From NCBI GenBank assembly GCA_041485905.1, contig JBGPKK010000013.1, forward strand, positions 1-52,685: DNA of 52,685 bases, in the 5' to 3' direction. The stretch is from JAHFUI01 sp041485905 (GTDB lineage Bacteria > Acidobacteriota > Vicinamibacteria > Vicinamibacterales > CAVVIG01). A program made the position numbers and the translations under genes. Below are positions 15,318 to 23,818 of this stretch, piece by piece. Positions within the stretch are counted from its first letter, which is position 1. Every line of letters begins with the position of its first letter. The notes beneath the pieces were generated by a model. The model ran no database searches. It was not told the origin of the DNA and was given only the letters and a program-made list of their open reading frames with translations.

Positions 15318-16229
15318 TTGAAATCGATCGCGAAAGTGCTCGCGGCTCTCATCGTTCTGTTGTCTTCGCCGAGCATCCTCGCGCAATGGCCACGCTATGC
15401 CACGCCGGGTGTTCCGACGACCGCCGACGGCAAAGTGGATCTCAACGCGCCGGCGCAGCGGACCGTGGACGGCAAGCCGGATTTGTCGGGCGTGTGGGAG
15501 ATCGGGCCGTGCATTGATTGTCCCGCACGCGGGCAAGGACGCGGTCGAGGCGCGCCGGCTGCGGCGCCGGGACGCGGTGCCGCCCCTGCCGCTCAGGGAC
15601 GAGGGGCGGCGGGAACCGGGGAGCTGCCGCCCGGCGGAGGAAATCCGTTCGGAAACATCGGCATCGGAGTGTCCGACGGCGCGCCGTATCAGCCGTGGGC
15701 GGCCGATCTCGTCAAGAAGCGGATGGCCGACAACAGCAAGGACAATCCGGACGCGCACTGCCTGCCGATGGGCGTCGCACAGCTGAACGCGCATCCGTAC
15801 CCGCGCAAGATCGTCCAGACACCGTCCGAAGTCCTCATCATCTACGAAGGATCCGGCACGACGGTGCGTGAGATCTTCATGGACGGACGCACGCTGCCGA
15901 AAGACGCCGAGCCGTGGTGGAACGGATATTCCGTCGGCCGCTGGGACGGCGACACGCTCGTCATCGAAACCACCGGATTCATGGACGATGGATGGCTCGA
16001 CGTGCGCGGGAGTCCCCTCACGAGCGAAGGAAAGCTGACCGAGCGGTTTCGTCGTCCGCGCTACGGCTATCTCGAGCTCGAGGAGACGATCGACGATCCG
16101 AAGGCGTACACCAAACCGTTCACCGCGAAGGTGTATTATCGGTTGTCGACCGACACTCAACTGATCGAGTTCGTCTGCCTCGACAAGGACGCGCAGCACT
16201 ACGTCGGCGCGTCCGGCAGGGGCAAATAG
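15318..16229 (+). CDS. Secreted protein of the WEGxTL superfamily
   Basis: The 303-residue exported protein has a signal peptide (VLAALIVLLSSPSILA), then DGKPDLSGVW and a Gly/Ala/Arg-rich linker. It probably starts at TTG 15318, preceded by AGGAGAGGA. The C-terminal half holds the superfamily core WWNGYSVGRWDGDTLVIETT, then DDGWLDVRGSPLTS, TERFRR and DDPKAYTKPF. It is the intact counterpart of the nonsense-mutated gene at 21292, matching it in almost every segment. It is the first gene of a unit continuing with another family member, DUF6152 and a TonB receptor. The IS200 right end sits directly upstream and may have replaced the original promoter. No biochemical function is known to me. Confidence 0.8.
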   Translation: MKSIAKVLAALIVLLSSPSILAQWPRYATPGVPTTADGKVDLNAPAQRTVDGKPDLSGVWEIGPCIDCPARGQGRGRGAPAAAPGRGAAPAAQGRGAAGTGELPPGGGNPFGNIGIGVSDGAPYQPWAADLVKKRMADNSKDNPDAHCLPMGVAQLNAHPYPRKIVQTPSEVLIIYEGSGTTVREIFMDGRTLPKDAEPWWNGYSVGRWDGDTLVIETTGFMDDGWLDVRGSPLTSEGKLTERFRRPRYGYLELEETIDDPKAYTKPFTAKVYYRLSTDTQLIEFVCLDKDAQHYVGASGRGK

Positions 16230-16264
16230 ACAGGAGAGTTACGACAGCTGTCTGGAGGCAGGCG

Positions 16265-17281
16265 ATGACGTACCGATCGACGCTCCCATGCGCGGCATTC
16301 CTCCTCATCGGCGTCCTGGCGCTCGCGCCGGTCCGTGCGGCAGCACAGGCCGCTTCGCCCACGAAAGCGAAGGCCGCCGCGCGATCGTGGACACCGCCGA
16401 AAACGCCGTGGGGCGATCCGGACCTGCAGGGCGTGTACTCGAACAAGACCATCACGCCCTTCGAGCGGCCCGCGCAGTTTGCGGGGAAGGCCGAGCTAGA
16501 CGACGATGAGATTGCGACGCTCGAGCGCCAGGCGGCGGATCGCAGCGTCGACAATCGGACGGCCAAGGGTACCGAGGCGGACGTCACGAGCGCGTACAAC
16601 GAATTCTGGTGGGACCGCGGCAAGAAGGTGACCACCACGCGCTCGTCGCTCGTGATCGATCCGCCAGACGGCCGCGTGCCGCCGCTGACGCCTGAGGCGC
16701 AGCAGCGCGCCGCGGAGGAATGGAAGCAGCCGATTTATCGCGGCGGCGGCGCCAACGGGCGCGGCACCGACTGGGCGACGGATCGCAGTCTGTTCGAGCG
16801 GTGCATCACCCGCGGACTGCCCGGCGCGATGTCGCCGTCGGCCTACAACAACAACTACCGGATCGTGCAGAGTCCCGGCTACGTGGCGATTCAGATCGAG
16901 ATGCTCGGGGGAACGCGAATCATTCCGACCGACGGCGGTTCGCACGTCACCGCGTCGCTCCGCCAGTACATGGGCGACTCCCGCGGCCACTGGGAGGGCC
17001 ACACGCTGGTCGTCGAGACGACGAACTTCACCAACCGGGCGTTGTATCGCGGCGCCGCGGAGAACCTGAAGCTGATCGAGCGCTTCACCAAGGTCGATCC
17101 GAACACGCTCGAATACCAGTTCACGGTGATCGATCCGACGACGTTCGCGCGGCCGTGGAGCGCTTCAGTGCCGTATCTGCGCACCGACGAGCAGCTCTTC
17201 GAATACGCCTGCCACGAGGGGAATTACGGCATGGAAGGGATCTTGAGCGGCGCGCGCTTCGAGGAGGCGAGGAAACGATGA
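16265..17281 (+). CDS. Secreted protein of the WEGxTL superfamily, long form
   Basis: The 338-residue exported protein has a signal peptide (AFLLIGVLALAPVRAAA), then WTPPKTPWGDPDLQGVYSN and TPFERPAQFAGK. It has the superfamily core in the form GHWEGHTLVVETTNF, RGAAENLKLIERF and DPTTFARPW, then EYACHEGNYGMEGILSGAR. The long form differs from the neighbour at 15318 by the TPWGDP/FERP N-terminal block and the CHEGNYG tail, both shared with the product at 28186. ATG 16265 follows a GGAGG. The gene overlaps DUF6152 (ATGA), so the two are likely translated together. Location is periplasmic or surface; the function is unknown. Confidence 0.82.
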   Translation: MTYRSTLPCAAFLLIGVLALAPVRAAAQAASPTKAKAAARSWTPPKTPWGDPDLQGVYSNKTITPFERPAQFAGKAELDDDEIATLERQAADRSVDNRTAKGTEADVTSAYNEFWWDRGKKVTTTRSSLVIDPPDGRVPPLTPEAQQRAAEEWKQPIYRGGGANGRGTDWATDRSLFERCITRGLPGAMSPSAYNNNYRIVQSPGYVAIQIEMLGGTRIIPTDGGSHVTASLRQYMGDSRGHWEGHTLVVETTNFTNRALYRGAAENLKLIERFTKVDPNTLEYQFTVIDPTTFARPWSASVPYLRTDEQLFEYACHEGNYGMEGILSGARFEEARKR

Positions 17282-17715
17282 CGACCACGCGCCTGTCGTT
17301 CGCCTGCGCGGCAAGCGTCGCCGCCGTGCTGGCCGCGTCGGCTCCGATCCGCGCCCACCATTCGTTCGCGGCGGAATTCGACGCCGAACAGCCGATCACG
17401 CTGCGCGGCACGGTGACGAGGGTGGAGTGGATCAATCCTCACACCTGGATTCACATCAACGTGAAGGACCCCGACGGCAATGTCGTCGAGTGGATGATTG
17501 AGGGCGGCACGCCGAACACGCTGCTCCGGCGCGGCGTCGACAAGAACTCGGTGCCCGCCGGGCTCGAGGTGATCGTCGACGGCTACCGCGCGAAGAACGG
17601 CACGAATCGCGCGAACGGGCGCGACATCACGTTGCCCGGCGGACGCAAGCTGTTCCTGGGCTCCTCCGGCACCGGCGCTCCCGCCGACGGCCGCGATCCA
17701 GGCGAAAAGAAATAG
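17278..17715 (+). CDS. DUF6152 family exported protein
   Basis: The small exported protein of 145 residues has a signal peptide, then AHHSFAAEFD, the conserved opening of DUF6152, followed by ITLRGTVTRVEWINPHTWI and a short beta-rich domain. The family is probably a small OB-like beta-barrel; no activity is established to my knowledge. The start overlaps the preceding stop (ATGA), and the receptor gene follows after 11 bases with a GGAGG. A second DUF6152 gene lies at 20778 on the other side of the receptor, in the opposite orientation. Repeated linkage to receptors and WEGxTL proteins suggests a joint envelope function. Confidence 0.85.
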   Translation: MTTTRLSFACAASVAAVLAASAPIRAHHSFAAEFDAEQPITLRGTVTRVEWINPHTWIHINVKDPDGNVVEWMIEGGTPNTLLRRGVDKNSVPAGLEVIVDGYRAKNGTNRANGRDITLPGGRKLFLGSSGTGAPADGRDPGEKK

Positions 17716-17726
17716 TGGAGGTTGAG

Positions 17727-20714
17727 ATGCGCGGTGTCGTGCGATTTTCGTTTCTTCTCGCCGTTCTCGTCGCAGCGCCCTCGGCGGTGTTCGCCCAGGC
17801 CGCCATCACCGGAGTCGTCAAAGACAGCTCGGGCGCCGTTCTGCCTGGCGTCAGCGTCGAAGCGGCCAGCCCCGCGCTCATCGAGAAAGCTCGGACCGCG
17901 ATCACCGACGGCAGCGGAGTCTACCGCGTCGAGGATCTGCGGCCCGGGCGGTACACCGTCACGTTCAGCCTCTCGGGCTTTACCACGGTGAAGCGTGAAG
18001 GCCTCGAGTTGACCGGATCGTTCGTGGCGACGGTGAACGCCGACCTCAAGGTCGGCGCGGTGACGGAGACGATCACCGTCACCGGCGAGACGCCGATCGT
18101 CGACGTCGTCAGCGCCAAGAAGCAGGAGACGCTCAGCAACGAGGTGATCTCGGCGGTGCCGACCGCGCGCCTCTATCACAGCATCGCGACGCTGGTTCCC
18201 GGCGTGACGGTCTCGGGATCGCAGGACGTCGGCGGCATTCAGGGCCCCGTGACCGTCACCTTTGCGATGCGGGGCGGTCCCGGCAACGAAGGACGGCTGA
18301 CGGTCGACGGGCTGTCGCTCGGGGCATCGCTGAACGGCACCGGCGTGTCGTACACCGTCGCCGACGTCGGCAACGCGCAGGAAGTGGTGTTCACGACCGC
18401 GGGCGGCCTCGGCGAATCGGAGGTCGGCGGGCCGGCGATGAACCTCGTGCCGCGCCAGGGCGGGAACCGGTTCTCCTACTCGTTCTTCGGCAACTTCGGC
18501 AACGACTCGATGCAGAGCAGCAACTACAGCGACGCGCTGCATACCGCGGGCCTCGCCGCGCCGCAGCTGCTGCTGAAGATCTGGGATGTCAACGGGGCCG
18601 TGGGCGGACCGATCCGGAAGGATCGCCTGTGGTTCTTTTCCGCGGCGCGTTATCAGGGCAACCGCAAGACGGTGTCCGCCTTCGAGAACGTGAACGCCAA
18701 CGATCTCACCAAGTGGAACTACGTGGCCTCGACGACCCAGGCCAACGACGACGGGACGTGGAAGAACGTGAACACGCGACTGACGCTGCAAGCGTCGCCG
18801 CGCAACAAGTTCAACGTCTTCTGGGACGAGCAGCGGCTCTGCACGTCGTGCATGGGCGGTGGCAGCGCCACAGTCGCGCCCGAGTCGCGCGGCAACAACC
18901 ACGCCGCCCCGCGCGTGGAGCAGATCACCTGGTCGTCGCCGCGGACGACCCGGCTGCTGCTCGAAGCGGGCCTCGGCGCCAACATCATCGACACGTACGG
19001 CGTGCAGGGGAACATCTCGAATTTTGCCAAGATGATTCCGGTCACCGAGAACTGCAACGCCGGCTGCGGTGCCAACGGCGGCATTCCCAACCTGCAATAT
19101 CGATCCATTGTCTCCGGCACCTACATCGCCGACAGCGACGTCTATAACTGGCGCGCGTCCGCGGCCATCGTGACCGGCAGCCACAGCGCCAAGGTCGGCT
19201 ACATCGGCCAGCAGATCGTGAATCACTTCCCGAACTCGATCTACAACGATTACTGGCTGACCTACACGTTCAGCAACGGCCGGCCGTTCTCGTTCACGCA
19301 AATCGCGGGGCCGGCGCTGTACAACACGCACGTCCAGACCAATTCGCTCTTCGTCCAGGATCAGTGGGCGATGCGCCGCGTCACGCTGTCGGGCGCCATC
19401 CGGTACGATCATTCATCAAGCTTCTTCCCTGAACAGCAAATCGGGCCGAATCCGTTCATCCTCACACCGACGATCCTGCCGGCGCAGGACGCCACGTCAT
19501 ACAACGACATCACGCCGCGCGTCGCCGCCGCCTACGATCTGTTCGGCAACGGCAAGACCGCGTTGAAGGTCAACGTCGGGAAGTACCTCGCCGCAGCGGA
19601 CGGCAGCTCGATCACCGGATCGCTGACGAATCCGATCAACCGCCTCACGACGTCGAGCGGCGCGCGCACGTGGACCGACGCGAACGGCAACTTCGCCGTC
19701 GACTGCGATCTGACCAAGCTGACGGCGCAGGACAATCGCGCCGCCGCCGGCGATTTCTGCGGCCAGGGCAATCTGGCCTTCGGTCAGCTCGCGACGCCGA
19801 CGACCACCTACGATCCGGCGATCCTCCACGGCTGGCGCGTCCGGCCGTACGACTGGAACTTCGGCGTGCAGGTCCAGCAGCAGCTGCGCCCGCGCGTGTC
19901 GGTCGACGTCGGCTACTTCCGCCGGATCTTCGGGAACTTCTTCGTCAGCGATAACCGGCTGCAGAACACGTTCGATCAGTTTCAGGTCACCGCGCCGGCG
20001 GACAACCGCCTGCCGGGCAGCGGCGGTCAGCCGATTACGAGCCTCTACAACGTCGTGCCGACGCAGTCAGGACTGACCGACAACCTGATGCAGAAGGCGG
20101 ACAACTTCGGCACGCAGACGCAGCACTGGAACGGCGTGGAGGTCAACTTCAACGCGCGCGTCCGCGACGGCCTCATGCTGCAGGGCGGCACGAGCACCGG
20201 CCGGACGACGACGGACAACTGCGAGATCCGCGCGGCGCTGCCGGAGATCGCGGCGCTCAATCCGTACTGCCACGTCGAGCCGCCGTTCAAGACGCAAGTG
20301 AAGGGGCTCGCGTCGTACACAATCCCCCACATCGATGTGCAGGTGAGCAGCGCGTTCCAGAGCCTGCCGGGCGGGACGCTCGCCGCCAACTACGCGTTCC
20401 CGGGGACGTCGGGCACGGAACTGGCGCGGTCGCTCGGACGCCCGCTGTCCGGCAATGCGCAGACGGCGTCGGTCAATCTGGTGGCGCCGGGGACGCTCTA
20501 CGGCGACCGGATCAACCAGATTGATCTGCGGATCGGACGGGTGACGAAGATCAACGGCTGGCGCACGCAGTTCAGCGTCGATCTCTACAATGCGCTGAAC
20601 TCCGCGGCCGTCCAGTCGTACAACCAGACGTTCGTCATCAACGGCGCGTGGCTGGGGCCGACGCTCATCATGCCGGCGCGCTTCGCGAAGATCACCGTCC
20701 AGGTCGATTTCTGA
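17727..20714 (+). CDS. TonB-dependent receptor with carboxypeptidase-like domain
   Basis: This complete 995-residue outer-membrane receptor has a signal peptide (FSFLLAVLVAAPSAVFA), a carboxypeptidase regulatory-like domain (ITGVVKDSSGAVLPGVSVEA, to about residue 100), the linker TETITVTGETPIVDV, a plug (about 115-240) and a barrel ending in KITVQVDF. Barrel landmarks match the receptor at 7308: YDLFGNGKTALK, WTDANGNFAVDCDL and GWRVRPYDWNFGVQVQQQL. ATG 17727 has GGAGG six bases upstream; GTG 17715 is a weaker alternative. It is the last gene of a four-gene unit with two WEGxTL proteins and DUF6152. There is no SusD-like partner. The ligand is unknown. Confidence 0.95.
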   Translation: MRGVVRFSFLLAVLVAAPSAVFAQAAITGVVKDSSGAVLPGVSVEAASPALIEKARTAITDGSGVYRVEDLRPGRYTVTFSLSGFTTVKREGLELTGSFVATVNADLKVGAVTETITVTGETPIVDVVSAKKQETLSNEVISAVPTARLYHSIATLVPGVTVSGSQDVGGIQGPVTVTFAMRGGPGNEGRLTVDGLSLGASLNGTGVSYTVADVGNAQEVVFTTAGGLGESEVGGPAMNLVPRQGGNRFSYSFFGNFGNDSMQSSNYSDALHTAGLAAPQLLLKIWDVNGAVGGPIRKDRLWFFSAARYQGNRKTVSAFENVNANDLTKWNYVASTTQANDDGTWKNVNTRLTLQASPRNKFNVFWDEQRLCTSCMGGGSATVAPESRGNNHAAPRVEQITWSSPRTTRLLLEAGLGANIIDTYGVQGNISNFAKMIPVTENCNAGCGANGGIPNLQYRSIVSGTYIADSDVYNWRASAAIVTGSHSAKVGYIGQQIVNHFPNSIYNDYWLTYTFSNGRPFSFTQIAGPALYNTHVQTNSLFVQDQWAMRRVTLSGAIRYDHSSSFFPEQQIGPNPFILTPTILPAQDATSYNDITPRVAAAYDLFGNGKTALKVNVGKYLAAADGSSITGSLTNPINRLTTSSGARTWTDANGNFAVDCDLTKLTAQDNRAAAGDFCGQGNLAFGQLATPTTTYDPAILHGWRVRPYDWNFGVQVQQQLRPRVSVDVGYFRRIFGNFFVSDNRLQNTFDQFQVTAPADNRLPGSGGQPITSLYNVVPTQSGLTDNLMQKADNFGTQTQHWNGVEVNFNARVRDGLMLQGGTSTGRTTTDNCEIRAALPEIAALNPYCHVEPPFKTQVKGLASYTIPHIDVQVSSAFQSLPGGTLAANYAFPGTSGTELARSLGRPLSGNAQTASVNLVAPGTLYGDRINQIDLRIGRVTKINGWRTQFSVDLYNALNSAAVQSYNQTFVINGAWLGPTLIMPARFAKITVQVDF

Positions 20715-20725
20715 GGCGGTCGGGC

Positions 20726-20781
20726 GTAGTGCAAACCTTCAGGTTTGCCCTGAGCGGGGCAAGCCTGAAGGCTCGCACTAC
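20726..20781. repeat. REP-type inverted pair headed GTAGTGC
   Basis: This 56-base palindromic structure lies between convergent genes. GTAGTGC (20726-20732) pairs with GCACTAC (20775-20781). Inside are two smaller hairpins, AAACC-TTCA-GGTTT and AAGCC-TGAA-GGCTC (near-perfect). Each half is a GTAG head followed by a stem with a TTCA loop, the layout of repetitive extragenic palindromes. It may also end transcripts from both sides. Confidence 0.6.
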
Positions 20782-21194
20782 TGCTGCGGTGCGGCCGTCG
20801 GCGTCTGCGTGTCGAACGACGAGCCAGCAAACACCTGACGGCCGTCGGCAAGCGTAACCGTTCGCGCGTTCGCGACGTGCGGCTCGTCTTTGGACAGGAA
20901 CCCGTTCACCGTCACGACCTGACCCGGCCTGAGCGAGTTCCGGTTCCATCCCTGCCGCATCAACGCCGTCGGAGGGCCGAGCTCGAAGTCCCACGACTCG
21001 ACCGCGCCGGTCCTGTCCTTGACGTCAACCTGCACGCGCGCGTGAGGGTTGGTCCAGAGCAGCTTCGTGACGTCGCCGGTGAGCGTGACCGACTTGTCCC
21101 GGTCGTATTCGGCGGCGAAGGAGTGGTGCGCCGAAACGGATGTCGCGGCGACGATCGCGCAGAGGCCGCCCGCCAGCAGGAGTTTCGATCTCAT
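20778..21194 (-). CDS. DUF6152 family exported protein
   Basis: The 138-residue exported DUF6152 protein has a signal peptide, then SAHHSFAAEYDRDKSVTLTG, DVTKLLWTNPHARVQVDVKD, and a Cys-free beta-rich body ending in GRQVFAGSS. It resembles the DUF6152 product at 17278 across its whole length, including the NPH motif and the GR-x-x-F-x-GSS ending. I begin at ATG 21194, which puts the signal peptide first; an ATG ten codons upstream would add a poor leader. It is convergent with the receptor at 17727, and its stop region overlaps the REP palindrome. It is divergent from the broken gene at 21292. Confidence 0.85.
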   Translation of the reverse strand: MRSKLLLAGGLCAIVAATSVSAHHSFAAEYDRDKSVTLTGDVTKLLWTNPHARVQVDVKDRTGAVESWDFELGPPTALMRQGWNRNSLRPGQVVTVNGFLSKDEPHVANARTVTLADGRQVFAGSSFDTQTPTAAPQQ

Positions 21195-21256
21195 GTTCAC
21201 ATCAACCCCCAGAATCCCAAGCATGATACACCGCGCCGCCTGTCGCCGCTCCTGAC

Positions 21257-21285
21257 TTGAACCGCTGTCATCGCGCGACGATAAT
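21257..21285 (+). promoter_or_regulatory. Strong candidate promoter, probably giving a leaderless mRNA
   Basis: TTGAAC (21257-21262), a 17-base spacer and GATAAT (21280-21285) match the sigma-70 consensus in four and five of six positions. The ATG at 21292 lies only six bases beyond the -10 box, where transcription would begin. No ribosome binding site is visible. The promoter still looks intact although the gene it drives is broken. Confidence 0.55.
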
Positions 21286-21291
21286 CACCGC

Positions 21292-22116
21292 ATGAAAGCG
21301 GCATATCGGCTCGTCGCGACGGCGCTCTCGATCGGCGCGCTGTCGTCCTCACCTCTTGTCGCGCAATGGGCGCCGTACCCCGCGCTTCCGGCGCCGAAAA
21401 CGGCCGACGGCGAGGTCGACCTGAATGCGCCGGCGCCGCGCACCCAGGACGGAAGACCAGATTTCACCGGCACCTGGCGCGGCGCCCCGCAGGGTGGGCG
21501 CGGTGCGGCGCCGGCCGAGACGCCGGCGGGGTCTCCGCCGCTGGCGACCTTCCGAGACGTCGGGTCGGCGTTCAAGGACGGTCTGCCGCTCACCGACTAC
21601 GGGCGAGAGGTGCTCAAGCAGCGGATGGCGCGGCACAGCAAGGACAACCCCGAGGCTTCATGTTTGCCCATGGGTATCATGCAGTTCTGGACCCAGGGGT
21701 TTCCGCGCAAGTTCGTGCAGACGCCGCGGCTGCTCGTGATTCTCTATGAAGCCAGCTCGGGGATCAGGCAGATCTTCATCGACGGCCGTCCACTGCCGTC
21801 GAAAGACGAGCCGCAACCGTGGTACTACGGCTACTCGACCGCCCGATGAGAAGGCGATACTCTCGTCGTCGAAACGAACAACCTGCGCGACGATGGATGG
21901 CTCGACATCATCGGGTCGCCGCTGACGGACGGGGCGAAGCTGACCGAGCGCTTCCGGCGCGTCACGTTCGGACGGATGGAAATCGACGTCACGGTCGACG
22001 ATCCCAAGGCGTACACGAAGCCGTGGACCGTCCGGCATGTCCAGGCCCTGATGCCCGACAGCGAGATCATCGAATTCATCTGTGAAGAGAACAACCGCTT
22101 CTCGCCGTCACGTTGA
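21292..22116 (+). pseudogene. WEGxTL secreted-protein gene with in-frame TGA
   Basis: The reading frame encodes a signal peptide (LVATALSIGALSSSPLVA), DGRPDFTGTW and the family body, and stops at TGA 21847-21849. The same frame then continues with EGDTLVVETNNLRDDGWLD, GSPLTDGAKLTERFRR and DDPKAYTKPW to a normal stop at 22116. The intact relative at 15318 reads GRWDGDTLV where this gene reads AR-stop-EGDTLV, so the stop replaces the conserved Trp codon (TGG to TGA). Everything else is aligned without a frameshift. It is a recent nonsense mutation, a strain variant or a sequencing error. The tannase gene starts 10 bases after the natural end. Confidence 0.85.
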
Positions 22117-22126
22117 GGTCGCGTCA

Positions 22127-23716
22127 ATGATGCTTCGCATTATCGGACTCTCCGTCACCTTCGTGTGTGCAGCGGCGGGCGCCGCGCGAGGTCAGGCGTT
22201 CACGAATCTCAAACAGTCGGCCGTCGATTATTCACAAGCCGACGCCGAGCCGCGCCTCGCGTGCGATCGTCTCGCCGCTACCTTCAAGGCGAAGGATCTC
22301 ATTGAGGTCAAGGCGACGGCCATGCCGGGGGTGGCCGATGTTCCGGCGCATTGCCGCGTCAGCGGCGTCTTACGGCCGGAGATCGCATTCGAAGTCAATC
22401 TGCCGGCGCGATGGAATCGGCGCTTGTACATGATCGGCAACGGCGGGCACGCCGGCGAAGGGCCCGACGATCCAGGCCGCGCCGCGCAGCGGGCCGATGC
22501 GCTTCGCGACGGCTTCGTGATGGCGTCGACGAACACGGGACACGACGCGCGCAAGGAGCCGCAGGCGACCTTCGTCCTCAGCAACCCTCAGAAGGCGATC
22601 GACTACGCATATCGTGCGGTCCACCTGACGGTGACGACCGCGAAGGACATCGCGGAGAAGTACTACTCGAAGGACGTGTCGCGATCCTATTGGAATTCGT
22701 GTTCGAACGGCGGACGCCAGGGATTGATCGAGGCGCAGCGCTATCCCAAAGATTTCGACGGCATCGTCGCCAACGCGCCATGGGCGGATCAGACCGGCTT
22801 CACGATCGGCGCGATGTGGAATCAGCGCGCGCTGACCGACGCGTCGGTCTCGGCAGAGAAGCTGGCGCTCGTCGCGTCGCGTGTGATGGCGGTCTGCGAC
22901 GGCAGGGATGGCCTCGTCGACGGCTTGATCGACGATCCGCGGCGGTGCGACTTCGATCCGGCGCGCGATGTCCCGCAGTGTTCAGCCGGCATTGACGGCG
23001 CCGACTGTCTCACGGCGGCGCAAGCCGACGCCCTGAAGAAGGTCTACGGCGGCGTCGTCAGCGGCGGCAAGCCGTTCTTTCCCGGCTTTATGTACGGCAG
23101 CGAGGCGGTCAGCCCGGGGGCCGGCGGGGCCATGGTCAGCGGCTGGACGAATCTCATCACCGCGGGTCCGACCGGCAACAAACCCGCGGACTTCTCGCTC
23201 GCCGAATCGACGATGAAGTATCTCGTGTTCACGCCGCCCAAGCCGGACTACGACTACCGCACGTTCGATTTCGATCGCGACACCGGCCTGCTGGATGGCT
23301 GGGGCAAGCTCGCGAACGCGAAGGATCCGGACTTGTCGGCGTTCAGGAAGCGCGGCGGCAAACTGCTGATGACGTACGGCTGGGCCGACTCGATCCTGAT
23401 GCCGCTGATGGGCGTGAACTACTACCAGCGCGCGACGGAAGTGAACGGTCCGCGCACGCCGGAGTTCTTCCGGCTCTTCATGATCCCGGGCATGGCGCAC
23501 TGCGGCGGCGGCGTCGGTCCCGATCGGCACGATCCTGTGTCGGCGATCATCGATTGGGTGGAGAAGGGGAAGTCGCCGGAATCGATGACGGCGAGCAAGG
23601 TCGTCAACGGCGAGGTCGTCCGCACCCGCCCGCTCTGCCCCTATCCGCAGGTCGCCCGCTACAAAGGCGAGGGAAGCATAGACGAGGCGGCGAACTTCCG
23701 CTGCGTCGCGCCTTAG
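22127..23716 (+). CDS. Tannase/feruloyl-esterase family exported hydrolase
   Basis: The 529-residue exported serine esterase of the tannase/feruloyl esterase family (PF07519) would release phenolic acids such as gallate or ferulate from plant esters. A signal peptide is present (LSVTFVCAAAGAARG). The nucleophile lies in WNSCSNGGRQGL and the catalytic His in GMAHCGGG. The paired Cys residues next to the nucleophile and the His form the CS-D-HC motif known from feruloyl esterases. Two adjacent ATG codons (22127 and 22130) follow GAGG. The gene follows the broken WEGxTL gene by 10 bases and probably shares its promoter, so expression may be reduced by polarity. The family is clear; tannin or feruloyl preference is not. 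Confidence 0.9.
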   Translation: MMLRIIGLSVTFVCAAAGAARGQAFTNLKQSAVDYSQADAEPRLACDRLAATFKAKDLIEVKATAMPGVADVPAHCRVSGVLRPEIAFEVNLPARWNRRLYMIGNGGHAGEGPDDPGRAAQRADALRDGFVMASTNTGHDARKEPQATFVLSNPQKAIDYAYRAVHLTVTTAKDIAEKYYSKDVSRSYWNSCSNGGRQGLIEAQRYPKDFDGIVANAPWADQTGFTIGAMWNQRALTDASVSAEKLALVASRVMAVCDGRDGLVDGLIDDPRRCDFDPARDVPQCSAGIDGADCLTAAQADALKKVYGGVVSGGKPFFPGFMYGSEAVSPGAGGAMVSGWTNLITAGPTGNKPADFSLAESTMKYLVFTPPKPDYDYRTFDFDRDTGLLDGWGKLANAKDPDLSAFRKRGGKLLMTYGWADSILMPLMGVNYYQRATEVNGPRTPEFFRLFMIPGMAHCGGGVGPDRHDPVSAIIDWVEKGKSPESMTASKVVNGEVVRTRPLCPYPQVARYKGEGSIDEAANFRCVAP

Positions 23717-23751
23717 AACGGTGATTCTCGATGGGGGCTGGAGGCTAGAGT

Positions 23752-23791
23752 CTGGAGGCTGGAAGAACTCAGAAGCCTTTCCAGCCCCCAG
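23752..23791. terminator. Hairpin between convergent tannase and receptor genes
   Basis: CTGGAGGCTGGAA (23752-23764) pairs with TTCCAGCCCCCAG (23779-23791) with one mismatch in 13, around a 14-base loop. The flanks (23734-23809) are repeats of GGGGCTGGAGG and CCCAGTCCCCAG. The position between two convergent stops suggests a bidirectional terminator, though no T-run is seen. The sequence style is that of a dispersed repeat. Confidence 0.45.
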
Positions 23792-23818
23792 TCCCCAGCC
23801 CCCAGTCTCTACGTCGTC

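Noticed and set aside
17727..20714. SusC/SusD-type polysaccharide locus
   Set aside because: No SusD-like lipoprotein or glycosidase is present; the receptors belong to the carboxypeptidase-domain type without SusD.
21847..21849. TGA read as selenocysteine
   Set aside because: The paralogue has Trp at this site, not Cys or selenocysteine, and no selenocysteine-type stem-loop is evident after the codon.
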